Part shown: piece after piece, positions 8,276-16,468 of the stretch | How the letters are laid out: each line of letters starts with the position of its first letter | How positions within the stretch are numbered: the stretch's first letter is position 1 | DNA from: DATFVA01 sp963800255 | Lineage (GTDB): Bacteria; Bacteroidota; Ignavibacteria; Ignavibacteriales; Ignavibacteriaceae | Assembly: GCA_963800255.1 (NCBI GenBank) | Contig: CAWDAK010000009.1 | Span: 310,001-374,000 of the forward strand | DNA length: 64,000 nucleotides | Direction of reading: 5' to 3' | Translations under genes and position numbers: made by a program | The notes under the pieces: generated by a model | The model's database searches: none | What the model saw: the letters and a program-made list of their open reading frames with translations, nothing else | What the model was told of the DNA's origin: nothing

Positions 8276-9730
8276 CTAATATTTTAATCCCAGGCTCTTT
8301 GCCATCCGGTAGTAATTAGAAGGCGCCAGTCCAAGTTTTTTCGCTGCTTCAGTATCGGAAGAAGAATTTTCCCTGACATACACAAGGTATTTCTCCCTTA
8401 TCATTCTTTCAAATTGGGCAAGCGGCAGAGGATTAGATTCAAAGAGCGATTCAAAAAGATTCAGATCCTTTGCTCCTGCCGGGTACAAGGAGCCGAGAGC
8501 CTGTTTCGCATTATTTTTCGTAAGCCCGCCTTCGATAAACAGCAGCCGCTGGGCTACATTTTTCAATTCCCTAACGTTTCCCGGCCAATCGTATTCGGTG
8601 AAAATTTTCATAGCCTCTTCCTCGATAGCGGGTTTTTCCTTCCCCATTTGATTACTGTATTGAATGAGAAAATGCTCCATCAAAGTTGGGATGTCGTTCC
8701 TCCGATATTTTAATTCAGGGACTTCTATCCTGATCACATTAAGCCTGTAATAAAAATCTTCTCTGAATCTACCAGCCTTAACCTCCTCCTCAATATTCTT
8801 ATTGGATGCGGCTATTATCCGGACATCGACCCTTACTTTATTCGTCCTTCCGATTTTATCAATCTCGCCCTCCTGGATAACCCGTAATAATTTAACCTGC
8901 ATATTTAAGGGAAGTTCGGTCACCTCATCAAGAAAGACTGTGCCTTTATTAGCTGTTTCGAAAAGTCCCTGTTTCTTTTTTTCAGCCCCGGTGAATGCAC
9001 CCTTTTCATAACCGAATAGTTCGCTCTCAACAAGATCGTATGGAATACTTCCGCAGTTAATCGGGACAAAATTTTCAAATTTTCTTGAACTATTATAGTG
9101 AATATTGTAAGCAACCAGTTCCTTGCCGGTACCGGATGCTCCATGTATTAGTATATTGAAGTCACTCTGAGAATATTTTTCAATTTCATTTTTTAGTCCT
9201 TTTATAGCATCCGACTGACCAATAATCCTTTTAGATCCAAGTATGTCTTCAACATTTTTAACGAGTTTTTTATTGGATTTTTTCCATTCCCTTTCAAGTA
9301 CGCATTTCTGTTTAGCATTTATTATTGCCATTATAAAATCGGTAGGCTGGTAAATGAATTCTTCTATATCCCCGGGGTATTTTGTGCAATACCAGAATGC
9401 GCCGGCTTTAATAAGCTTATGTGCGAAGTCATAATCAGTAATATTTATTGTCATTTTTGTTATTACTATGATCTGAATTGAAGAGTCAATCTCCTTAATA
9501 TTCCTGATCAGTTCCTCCCCCATTACTCCGCCCGTTAGATGATAATCCATTATCACAACATCATAATTTTTCTCACCTTGATGGAACAGCTTCAGGGCTG
9601 CATTTCCATCAGAGACGATATCTTTAATTATTATTTTATCTTCAAATGGAGCAATTGTGTTTTTAACCCTGATTACATCATAATCCTCATCCTCAATCAG
9701 AAGAACTGAAATTGTATCACTTATAAGCAT
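8276..9730 (-). CDS. NtrC-family response regulator (receiver, sigma-54 AAA+ domain, Fis-type HTH)
   Basis: 484 residues. A receiver domain spans about 1-130 with phospho-acceptor Asp62 (VVIMDYHL), acidic residues Glu13-Asp14 and Lys117. A sigma-54 interaction AAA+ domain lies at about 168-395: Walker A GASGTGK 197-203, the GAFTGA loop intact at 244-249, Walker B TVFLDE 264-269, and arginine-finger and sensor regions including DWPGNVRELK. A Fis-type helix-turn-helix occupies the last 45 residues (DTEAAKKLGLAPSNYYRMAKSLGL). Such proteins bind upstream enhancers when phosphorylated and drive RNA polymerase-sigma-54 open-complex formation. It starts 9 bases after the kinase gene ends, so it is its cognate regulator. 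The neighbouring glucan genes are the likely targets. Confidence 0.92.
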   Translation of the reverse strand: MLISDTISVLLIEDEDYDVIRVKNTIAPFEDKIIIKDIVSDGNAALKLFHQGEKNYDVVIMDYHLTGGVMGEELIRNIKEIDSSIQIIVITKMTINITDYDFAHKLIKAGAFWYCTKYPGDIEEFIYQPTDFIMAIINAKQKCVLEREWKKSNKKLVKNVEDILGSKRIIGQSDAIKGLKNEIEKYSQSDFNILIHGASGTGKELVAYNIHYNSSRKFENFVPINCGSIPYDLVESELFGYEKGAFTGAEKKKQGLFETANKGTVFLDEVTELPLNMQVKLLRVIQEGEIDKIGRTNKVRVDVRIIAASNKNIEEEVKAGRFREDFYYRLNVIRIEVPELKYRRNDIPTLMEHFLIQYSNQMGKEKPAIEEEAMKIFTEYDWPGNVRELKNVAQRLLFIEGGLTKNNAKQALGSLYPAGAKDLNLFESLFESNPLPLAQFERMIREKYLVYVRENSSSDTEAAKKLGLAPSNYYRMAKSLGLKY

Positions 9731-9739
9731 GCTTTTTCC

Positions 9740-11218
9740 CTATAGATCAATATTAATAATAAATTCACAACCGCCCTCGGGCAGATTTGCAGCATCGAGT
9801 TTCCATCCGCACCGCCGTGATATTTCGCTGGAGATATAACAACCGTAACCTGTATTTTTGAGAGTTTCTTTCTTAGTACTTATATTTTCCTCGAAAATTT
9901 TCCTGACACCTCTATCATTTTCTGCAAGGAGTGCAGGCATTATTCCCTGACCGTTATCTATTATCTTTAGTATTATTTTTTTCCGGTCAGGGTCAAATTT
10001 TGTAGAAATAACGATTTCCGTATCAGGATTATTTGAGTGATCGATACTGTTTTGTATGAGGGGCTCAATTATCTCCCAAATGACAAACTCATTTATTCCC
10101 AGCACCGGAATTGTTTCATCAAGGTCAAGGTTGATATTATAACTGATGCTTTTAGCATATGACCTTAAAAATATATGTTCAACAATGAATTTTATAACAT
10201 CATTTATATTCGTTTTGAAAATCTGGTTCCTGATTGTCTGGATGGGCGGGTCGAACCATTTCATATCATAAATGATCCTGCTGATAAAATTAGCATATTT
10301 AGTTACCCTGTATTTTACGTTTTTAATATTATCGGGCGAAAGTGTAGCCAGGTCTCCTTTAATAAAGCCCATAACTTTTTCGGCTTTATGATGAGTATGA
10401 TATATACGCTTGGTAAACACCAGTTCCTTTTCATAATTTATCTGCTTTTTAATATGATTTTCCTGTTCTATAAGGAATAACTTCTGGGCTTCGTCGCGCT
10501 CCCTGACGGTATAGGTAGAAACAAAATACATCGACAGAAGTCCCAACGAAATAAGCGATAGGTATATCAGGAAAGTTTCATCGAAGCTTGATATAATTTG
10601 TGAAGTTATGAAGGAAAAATCAGCTGTATTCTTAACATAGACCGCTCCCTTATATTCACCTCTCAGTATAAAAGGAACGAAAGTGTAAAACGTATTCTCA
10701 TCAGCTTTAACGCTGAGGATCTGCTCGGTATTTTTTATGTTCTCCTGGTAGCTCTGGTAATATTTAATAGCTGCCGTGTGGTAGGAATCAGAATTCTGAG
10801 AAGAGCGAAAACCTGAGAACAAATAGTTAAACAGCTGTCTTCCGTCGTCTATCGCTGTAATGTGGCCGCTTCCGTCAACCAAAAGACACATTTCCTGGAT
10901 ATTGTGTTGAAGAAGCTGCTGACTAAAAATGATGTTAAAAGATTCGATGAGCCTGTTTTTATCCTCTTCCGTTAACCGGGCTTGTCTGTCAAGCGTTTCC
11001 AGGATCAGTTCGAGTGAAGTTGTAGTAAGATTCGCCATTTTTTCAGCCGAATCTTTCTGGTACCATTCCTGTGTCTGTCCCAGCAGGTTCTTGATAGAGG
11101 AATTGTTAATTAAGGATACAAATACCTGGAAGCAGAGAAGGATAATAAAAATTATAGTTATGTGTTTAAATTCAAAGTGGTATTTCCTGAATTTGTCAAG
11201 TATCGATTTCCTTGCCAT
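9740..11218 (-). CDS. Membrane sensor histidine kinase
   Basis: 492 residues. There are two membrane segments (about 19-38 and 217-236) enclosing a periplasmic sensor domain of some 175 residues with no recognised fold. A cytoplasmic helical region contains a histidine cluster (YHTHHK, His274/276/277) in place of a clear HisKA H-box. A GHKL ATPase domain follows with N box (PLIQNSIDHSNN), G1 box (DNGQG) and G2 (NTGYGCYISSEI). It should autophosphorylate and pass phosphate to the receiver encoded 9 bases downstream. The solute-binding protein gene ends 13 bases upstream, so that protein, anchored in the same membrane, is the likely signal-input partner. Which histidine is phosphorylated cannot be decided from sequence. 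Confidence 0.85.
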   Translation of the reverse strand: MARKSILDKFRKYHFEFKHITIIFIILLCFQVFVSLINNSSIKNLLGQTQEWYQKDSAEKMANLTTTSLELILETLDRQARLTEEDKNRLIESFNIIFSQQLLQHNIQEMCLLVDGSGHITAIDDGRQLFNYLFSGFRSSQNSDSYHTAAIKYYQSYQENIKNTEQILSVKADENTFYTFVPFILRGEYKGAVYVKNTADFSFITSQIISSFDETFLIYLSLISLGLLSMYFVSTYTVRERDEAQKLFLIEQENHIKKQINYEKELVFTKRIYHTHHKAEKVMGFIKGDLATLSPDNIKNVKYRVTKYANFISRIIYDMKWFDPPIQTIRNQIFKTNINDVIKFIVEHIFLRSYAKSISYNINLDLDETIPVLGINEFVIWEIIEPLIQNSIDHSNNPDTEIVISTKFDPDRKKIILKIIDNGQGIMPALLAENDRGVRKIFEENISTKKETLKNTGYGCYISSEISRRCGWKLDAANLPEGGCEFIINIDL

Positions 11219-11231
11219 AATAATCTGCCGG

Positions 11232-12545
11232 TTATTTTAGTAAAAATGTTTCAGAGTTTATTTTTTCCGATGCTCTTTTAAGTGCGTCATCAACAGATAT
11301 TTCCTGGCGTATGGCCTGGTTCAGGTAAAATGACAGTATGTCAGAAATATTTGTATACCTTTCAGTAAAGGGTCGGTAAATTCCAGTTTCAAACAGGGTC
11401 CGGCAGTACTTCAGGAGAGGATGGGTTTCCAGGTAGCTGCTGTCAGAATAGATCTTTTCATTAACCGGAAGGTAGCCGCCATCTTCAAACATTATTTTCT
11501 GTGCTTCTTCGCTTTCTACAAACTTTAAGAACCTGACAGCTTCCGGAACCTTCGTAGAAAATTTTGAGATCATCAGGTTCCAGCCGCCATAAACAGATAC
11601 AGGCTTAAATCCATTGAAATGGGGATTAGGGACCATCCTGATTTCATTAAGAACATCTTTAAATTCTGGATAGTCGTTGTAATTATCCTGAAAACCGGGC
11701 CACCCCCTTAAAAAAACTCCATTATTCGCAAGGAAGTAATCATAACTTTGATTCTCCTTAAAACGTGTTACCACAGAAGGAGTGAGTTTATATTTATGGA
11801 CAAGATCTACAAGAAGCTGAAGGCTTTTCTTTGCTGCGGGAGTATTAAGATTTATCTTCTCGCCTTCAACAAAACCGCTGTTCTGGCCTGCAATCATTTC
11901 TGTAAAAATGCAGATAAGGCCTTCATACGAATCAGCCTGAAAGGTATAAAAAGGATTTGAAGAATTATTTTCCTGGTAAAGTTTGATAAAGTCATTCCAG
12001 GTTATTGAATTATTCAGCTTTTTGGTGATATCATCATAGTTGTAATACTTCTTAAGCAGGTCATTTCTATAATACATAACAGAAATATCAATGTACAGGG
12101 GAAGAGCGACCAGACTATCGTGATAAGAACACGATTTAAGTGCCTGTGGAAGCACTTCACCTATCTGCTCAGGGCTGATGTACTTTTCGAGGTTTATACC
12201 CATCTTGGCAAACCTTGGCACCCATATCTGATCTACTGCAAAGACATCAATACGGTCGCTCTTACTCCTGAAATATCTTGCAAAGAGCTCCTTTCTCTCA
12301 TTAGTACTGAACTTTTCAAAAGGCAGGTTAATCGGGATTACCCTTATTAGTCCCTTATACCTTTTATTAAATTTCTCGATTACCTTCAGATGTGCCTTAC
12401 TGATATTATCAGCAAAATATATTTTCTTTTCAACTGGAACAGCTGTTTTACCAAGGTCAATAGAAAGAAATAACTGGCTCAGGATTAATAATACAATTAC
12501 AAGTATTGCCCCGATGATTGAATAAAAAATCTTACCAAACTTCAA
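11232..12545 (-). CDS. Membrane-anchored family 1 extracellular solute-binding protein, probable sensor subunit
   Basis: 437 residues. One N-terminal hydrophobic segment at about 8-28 has no lipobox cysteine, so it is either an uncleaved anchor or a signal peptide. The rest is a type II periplasmic binding fold of the sugar-binding family 1: the SITWNDFIKLYQ region, VSVYGGWNLMISKFS at about 310, and VRFLKFVESEEAQKIMFEDGGYLPVN near the end. Such proteins normally feed ABC importers, but no permease or ABC ATPase gene is adjacent. Instead it leads a three-gene run with a histidine kinase and a sigma-54 regulator. A role in sensing an oligosaccharide and signalling to the kinase fits better than transport; this is inferred from context. 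Confidence 0.8.
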   Translation of the reverse strand: MKFGKIFYSIIGAILVIVLLILSQLFLSIDLGKTAVPVEKKIYFADNISKAHLKVIEKFNKRYKGLIRVIPINLPFEKFSTNERKELFARYFRSKSDRIDVFAVDQIWVPRFAKMGINLEKYISPEQIGEVLPQALKSCSYHDSLVALPLYIDISVMYYRNDLLKKYYNYDDITKKLNNSITWNDFIKLYQENNSSNPFYTFQADSYEGLICIFTEMIAGQNSGFVEGEKINLNTPAAKKSLQLLVDLVHKYKLTPSVVTRFKENQSYDYFLANNGVFLRGWPGFQDNYNDYPEFKDVLNEIRMVPNPHFNGFKPVSVYGGWNLMISKFSTKVPEAVRFLKFVESEEAQKIMFEDGGYLPVNEKIYSDSSYLETHPLLKYCRTLFETGIYRPFTERYTNISDILSFYLNQAIRQEISVDDALKRASEKINSETFLLK

Positions 12546-12588
12546 TAAGTTTCTCCTTAATATTCCTCCTGCTGGAGGCAGACCCTTA

Positions 12589-12617
12589 AATAATTATCAA
12601 TTTAATAATTATCAATT
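12589..12617. promoter_or_regulatory. Tandem TTATCAATT repeats in the divergent control region
   Basis: The 234-base gap between the divergent solute-binding protein and MFS genes holds the 14-mer AATAATTATCAATT twice (12589-12602 and 12604-12617). Within it the 17-mer TTATCAATTTAATAATT (12594-12610) is identical to 8251-8267. This suggests the same factor binds here and before the GH5 and symporter genes. I see no convincing sigma-54 promoter in this gap. Confidence 0.5.
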
Positions 12618-12779
12618 ATTAAAATAATAAAAAGTTGTGCCCTTCCACCAGACCAAAAATGCTAACCTATTGTTAGAATCAATAAATCAGTACAATTATC
12701 GGGGCATAATAATTGAATCAGCGGCTATAATTAGAATGGCATTTACCCATTTTGCAACTTTGAATCCAAGGAGAAACAG

Positions 12780-14102
12780 ATGAGTGTTATTAACAGCGCG
12801 ATTGAGAAGGAACCTGTGGCTATCAAAACAGGTCCCAATTATACTCTTCCCTTAACCGTATTGACTTCCCTCTTTTTTATGTGGGGATTTTTAACCGCAC
12901 TGAATGATATCCTTATTCCACATTTAAAAGCAATATTTACGCTTAATTACACAGAAGCAATGCTTGTGCAGTTTGTTTTTTTTGCTGCCTATTTCATTGT
13001 TTCTCTGCCATCAGGTACGATAGTGGAAAAAATCGGTTACAAGAAAGGAATCGTCGTAGGGTTAATAACGGCGGCACTTGCCTGCATAGCATTTTACCCC
13101 GCTGCAGCTTTCCGGTCATATCCATTGTTTCTTGCTGCTTTTTTCATTCTCGCTTCCGGAATCACTCTTCTCCAGGTTGCAGCAAATCCTTACGTAACGA
13201 TTCTTGGAAAGCCATCGACCGCTTCAAGCCGTCTTAACCTTACCCAGGCCTTTAATTCCCTTGGAACCACAGTAGCCCCATATTTTGGTTCAATTCTTAT
13301 TCTGTCAGTTGCTATTAAAAGTACAGAGGAAATCAGCAAACTAAATCCTGCAGAATTTACGGCATACCAGCTGGCTGAGGCTTCAGCTGTTCAGGTTCCC
13401 TACCTGGGATTAGCAGCAGCATTATTTGCCCTGGCTGCAGTCATATTTTTCTTCAAACTACCAACTGTAACATCTGATTCAGGTGATAACCTCGAATACA
13501 GCGAGAATTACGAGAACGTTCACAACAGTGCGTGGAAATACCCTCATCTGCTTCTTGGTGCTGCTGCGATTTTCGTATATGTTGGTGCTGAAGTTGCTAT
13601 AGGAAGCTTTCTTGTAAATTATATTAGTGAAGGAAACATCGGGAACTTGTCAATTACTGAAGCAGGAAAGTTTGTATCGTTTTACTGGGGGGGAGCTATG
13701 GTAGGTAGATTTATAGGATCAGCTGTTATGAGGAAAATCAAACCGGGTGTTGTACTCGGCTTTAATGCCATTGTAGCTGCTCTGCTGGTAATTACCACGA
13801 TGTTAACGAATGGCCAGGTGGCGATGTGGTCAATCCTCCTTGTAGGATTATTCAATTCTATTATGTTCCCTACAATATTTACGCTGGGAGTTGCAGGACT
13901 TGGAAAACATACCGGTAAGGGTTCCGGAATTTTATGTATGGCTATTGTGGGAGGTGCCATTATCCCGGTTATCCAGGGAATTTTTGCAGATTCAATCGGG
14001 ATACACCATGCGTTCTTCCTTCCTGTACTTTGCTACATGTATATTGCATATTACGGTTATAAAGGACATGTTCCAGAATACAAAAAAGCGGAAGCTGCTT
14101 AA
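12780..14102 (+). CDS. FucP-like MFS sugar transporter
   Basis: 440 residues with about 12 hydrophobic segments. The N-terminal FFMWGFLTALNDILIPHLK and the AANPYVTILGKP stretch are characteristic of the FucP/GluP branch of the major facilitator superfamily, proton-coupled importers of fucose, glucose or galactose. AAGGAG is placed well before the ATG. The next gene, a ROK sugar kinase, starts one base after this stop, so the pair probably imports and phosphorylates the same hexose, most simply glucose released by the glucanases of this locus. Confidence 0.88.
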   Translation: MSVINSAIEKEPVAIKTGPNYTLPLTVLTSLFFMWGFLTALNDILIPHLKAIFTLNYTEAMLVQFVFFAAYFIVSLPSGTIVEKIGYKKGIVVGLITAALACIAFYPAAAFRSYPLFLAAFFILASGITLLQVAANPYVTILGKPSTASSRLNLTQAFNSLGTTVAPYFGSILILSVAIKSTEEISKLNPAEFTAYQLAEASAVQVPYLGLAAALFALAAVIFFFKLPTVTSDSGDNLEYSENYENVHNSAWKYPHLLLGAAAIFVYVGAEVAIGSFLVNYISEGNIGNLSITEAGKFVSFYWGGAMVGRFIGSAVMRKIKPGVVLGFNAIVAALLVITTMLTNGQVAMWSILLVGLFNSIMFPTIFTLGVAGLGKHTGKGSGILCMAIVGGAIIPVIQGIFADSIGIHHAFFLPVLCYMYIAYYGYKGHVPEYKKAEAA

Positions 14103-14103
14103 A

Positions 14104-15078
14104 ATGGAAAAGACTGAAGTTACACTGGGGATAGATATAGGCGGAACTAATACTGCTTTTGGTTTTGTTGATAAAAACGGCAACGCTGTCTATCAGTCAT
14201 CTATACCGACCTGCCCGGATGCAGGTCCTGCCGATCTATTTGAAAGGTTATTCAAAGAAGTTGAATGGAAATTTAAAGATTTAAATGCTGCTTATACCCT
14301 GGCTGGAATTGGTATCGGTGCGCCGAACGCAAATTACTATAGGGGAACGGTTGAAGAACCGCCTAACCTAAGATGGGGAACCGTCAATGTACTTGAGATA
14401 GTAAAGAAATATTCAGATCTGCCCTCAGCAATTACCAATGATGCTAATGCCGCTGCAATAGGTGAGCTTCAGTTCGGAGCAGCAAGGAAGATGAAAAACT
14501 TTATTGTAATAACCCTTGGGACAGGACTGGGAAGCGGCATAGTTGCAAACGGAGAACTAATTTACGGACATGACGGCTTTGCAGGTGAAATAGGACATAC
14601 AATTGTTTTTCCTGATGGGAGACAATGCGGATGTGGAAGGAAAGGATGTCTTGAAACATATGCTTCGGCTTCGGGCATTAGAAGGACAGTATTTGAAATA
14701 TTGGCACAATCAACGAAAAAAAGCATACTTAGATCAATCAGCTTTGATGAACTAACGTCCAGGATGATTTACGATGCCGCTTCTGCAGGTGATGAAATTG
14801 CGTTGGAGGCATTTGATTATACTGCAAGAATACTTGGATTGAAACTGGCAGATTCGGTTGCACACACTAGTCCTGAAGCTATTATCCTATTTGGTGGACT
14901 CGCATCTTCCGGAGATCTGATTTTTAAACCCACAAAAAAATATATGGAAGAAAATCTACTCAACATTTTCAAAAATAAAGTTAGACTTATTCCTTCCGGG
15001 CTGCCGGAAGGCAACTCAGCCGTTCTGGGGGCCGGCGCATTAATCTGGAATGAACTGACAAAATTTATAATTAATTGA
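14104..15078 (+). CDS. ROK-family sugar kinase, probable glucokinase
   Basis: 324 residues. The frame is open upstream into the transporter gene, but the ATG at 14104 starts the canonical ROK N-terminus (TLGIDIGGTNTAFGFVD, phosphate-1 loop). The ATP-binding LGTGLGSG, the substrate loop GFAGEIGHT and the zinc-binding CGCGRKGCLE are all present; together these define ROK kinases acting on glucose or related hexoses. It phosphorylates intracellular sugar at the expense of ATP. It starts one base after the FucP-like transporter ends and is followed 17 bases later by a lipoprotein glycosidase, so translation is coupled within a sugar-catabolic operon. Glucose is the most likely substrate; no DNA-binding domain is present, so it is not a ROK repressor. 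Confidence 0.88.
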   Translation: MEKTEVTLGIDIGGTNTAFGFVDKNGNAVYQSSIPTCPDAGPADLFERLFKEVEWKFKDLNAAYTLAGIGIGAPNANYYRGTVEEPPNLRWGTVNVLEIVKKYSDLPSAITNDANAAAIGELQFGAARKMKNFIVITLGTGLGSGIVANGELIYGHDGFAGEIGHTIVFPDGRQCGCGRKGCLETYASASGIRRTVFEILAQSTKKSILRSISFDELTSRMIYDAASAGDEIALEAFDYTARILGLKLADSVAHTSPEAIILFGGLASSGDLIFKPTKKYMEENLLNIFKNKVRLIPSGLPEGNSAVLGAGALIWNELTKFIIN

Positions 15079-15095
15079 TTTTACGGGGAGTAAAG

Positions 15096-16439
15096 ATGAA
15101 GGGTTTATTATTAGTATTATTTACATCACTGCTGCTGCTGACAGGCTGCGTAAATGACACAGCGAATGAGGAATATGTTAGTCCTGATGTAATATCCGGA
15201 ACAGTAAAGAATACGAGCGGTTTGCCTTTGGAAAATGCAAAAGTAACCTTGACTACCGCACCCTCTTACGAAGGTGTATTCACCAGTTCTGCAGGAGTTT
15301 TCCAGATGGAAGGGTTTCCTGCGGGAAAGCATACTTTAAAAGCGGAGCTTTACGGTTATGAAGACTTTACTGCAGAGGTACCAAAACCATATAACGGATA
15401 TTCAACTGTTAATCCTGTACTTAGAAGCAAAACCTATAATGTTCCTGCTGAAAAACCGTTAAGTAAAGGTTCTGTAAGGATTTTTAATAAAAAACTGGAG
15501 ATCGATCCGGACGGCGATGGTACTTACTCTTCATTTTATGTAAAAGGCGCTGCATACTCACCCGTCCCCATAGGAAATCAACCAATAACAGAAGAACAGG
15601 AAAACAGGAGCATACAATATCTGAAAGAGCTCAATGCAAATACGATAAGAACATACAACGGCGCTTCCAGGGTCCTGCTTCAAAAATTATCTTCGGTAGG
15701 CATCTATACTATTCTAGGGTTCTGGGTGGATAATACAGATCTTTCACTTGAAGAAAACAGGGATATAATCAGGAATAATTTTATTCGATTTGTAACTGAA
15801 TACAAAGATGCACCGGGAATTCTATTCTGGAATCTTGGCAATGAACAGAATTATGTAAATGGAGACAACCTCTACTGGTACTCACTTTGCCAGGAACTTG
15901 CGGTAATAGCTTTTAATATTGAGGGAGAAAATTTTCATCCTGTCTGCATCAGCAACGGAAATATTTATAATATCGGCAGCGCCTCAAAAAATGCCGATGA
16001 TGAATCCCTTAAATACATTGATGCCTGGGCATCCAATATTTACGAAATAAACTTTACAAACACTCTGAATTCATACAGGACTAAATCGGATAAGCCTATT
16101 GTATTTACAGAATTTGGTATAGATGCACTTGATAACCGCACTAAAACTGAATATGAACTCATACAGGCGGAGCATGACAGTTTGAACTGGGTTCAGATAA
16201 TGAACAATAGTGATATTGTGCTAGGCGGAACCGTTTTCGAGTTTACTGACGAATGGTGGAAAGCAGGTAACCCGTACAGCAAAGATTTCGGAGGCTATCA
16301 GACAGGTGCTCATCCGGATGGATATTCAAACGAAGAATGGTGGGGGTTAATAAGGGTAAACCTGGATAGTAATGGAGATGGTATGGATGACTGGACTCCC
16401 CGAAAGGTTTACTATATGTTCAAGCAGATGTGGCAGTAA
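15096..16439 (+). CDS. Lipoprotein with carboxypeptidase-regulatory-like domain and clan GH-A-type glycosidase domain
   Basis: 447 residues from the ATG at 15096, chosen for GGGGAG six bases upstream and the lipoprotein signal MKGLLLVLFTSLLLLTGC. A carboxypeptidase-regulatory-like domain follows at about 33-105. The remaining ~320 residues look like a TIM-barrel glycosidase: FYVKGAAYSP, LNANTIRTYNG, FWNLGNEQN (candidate acid/base Glu) and IVFTEFGID (candidate nucleophile Glu), resembling GH2 catalytic domains or GH72-like transglycosylases. A calcium-loop-like DSNGDGMDDW lies near the end. It should be tethered to the outer membrane or periplasmic face and trim oligosaccharides. I could not place it confidently in a numbered GH family. 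It is co-oriented with the ROK kinase and the GH5 gene. Confidence 0.7.
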   Translation: MKGLLLVLFTSLLLLTGCVNDTANEEYVSPDVISGTVKNTSGLPLENAKVTLTTAPSYEGVFTSSAGVFQMEGFPAGKHTLKAELYGYEDFTAEVPKPYNGYSTVNPVLRSKTYNVPAEKPLSKGSVRIFNKKLEIDPDGDGTYSSFYVKGAAYSPVPIGNQPITEEQENRSIQYLKELNANTIRTYNGASRVLLQKLSSVGIYTILGFWVDNTDLSLEENRDIIRNNFIRFVTEYKDAPGILFWNLGNEQNYVNGDNLYWYSLCQELAVIAFNIEGENFHPVCISNGNIYNIGSASKNADDESLKYIDAWASNIYEINFTNTLNSYRTKSDKPIVFTEFGIDALDNRTKTEYELIQAEHDSLNWVQIMNNSDIVLGGTVFEFTDEWWKAGNPYSKDFGGYQTGAHPDGYSNEEWWGLIRVNLDSNGDGMDDWTPRKVYYMFKQMWQ

Positions 16440-16468
16440 ATTTCGGAACCAGCATAACAGAAAATATT

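Noticed and set aside
12737..12755. TGGCAT...TTGC resembling a sigma-54 promoter before the MFS gene
   Set aside because: The GG and GC pairs are 16 bases apart; sigma-54 promoters need 12, so the spacing is wrong.
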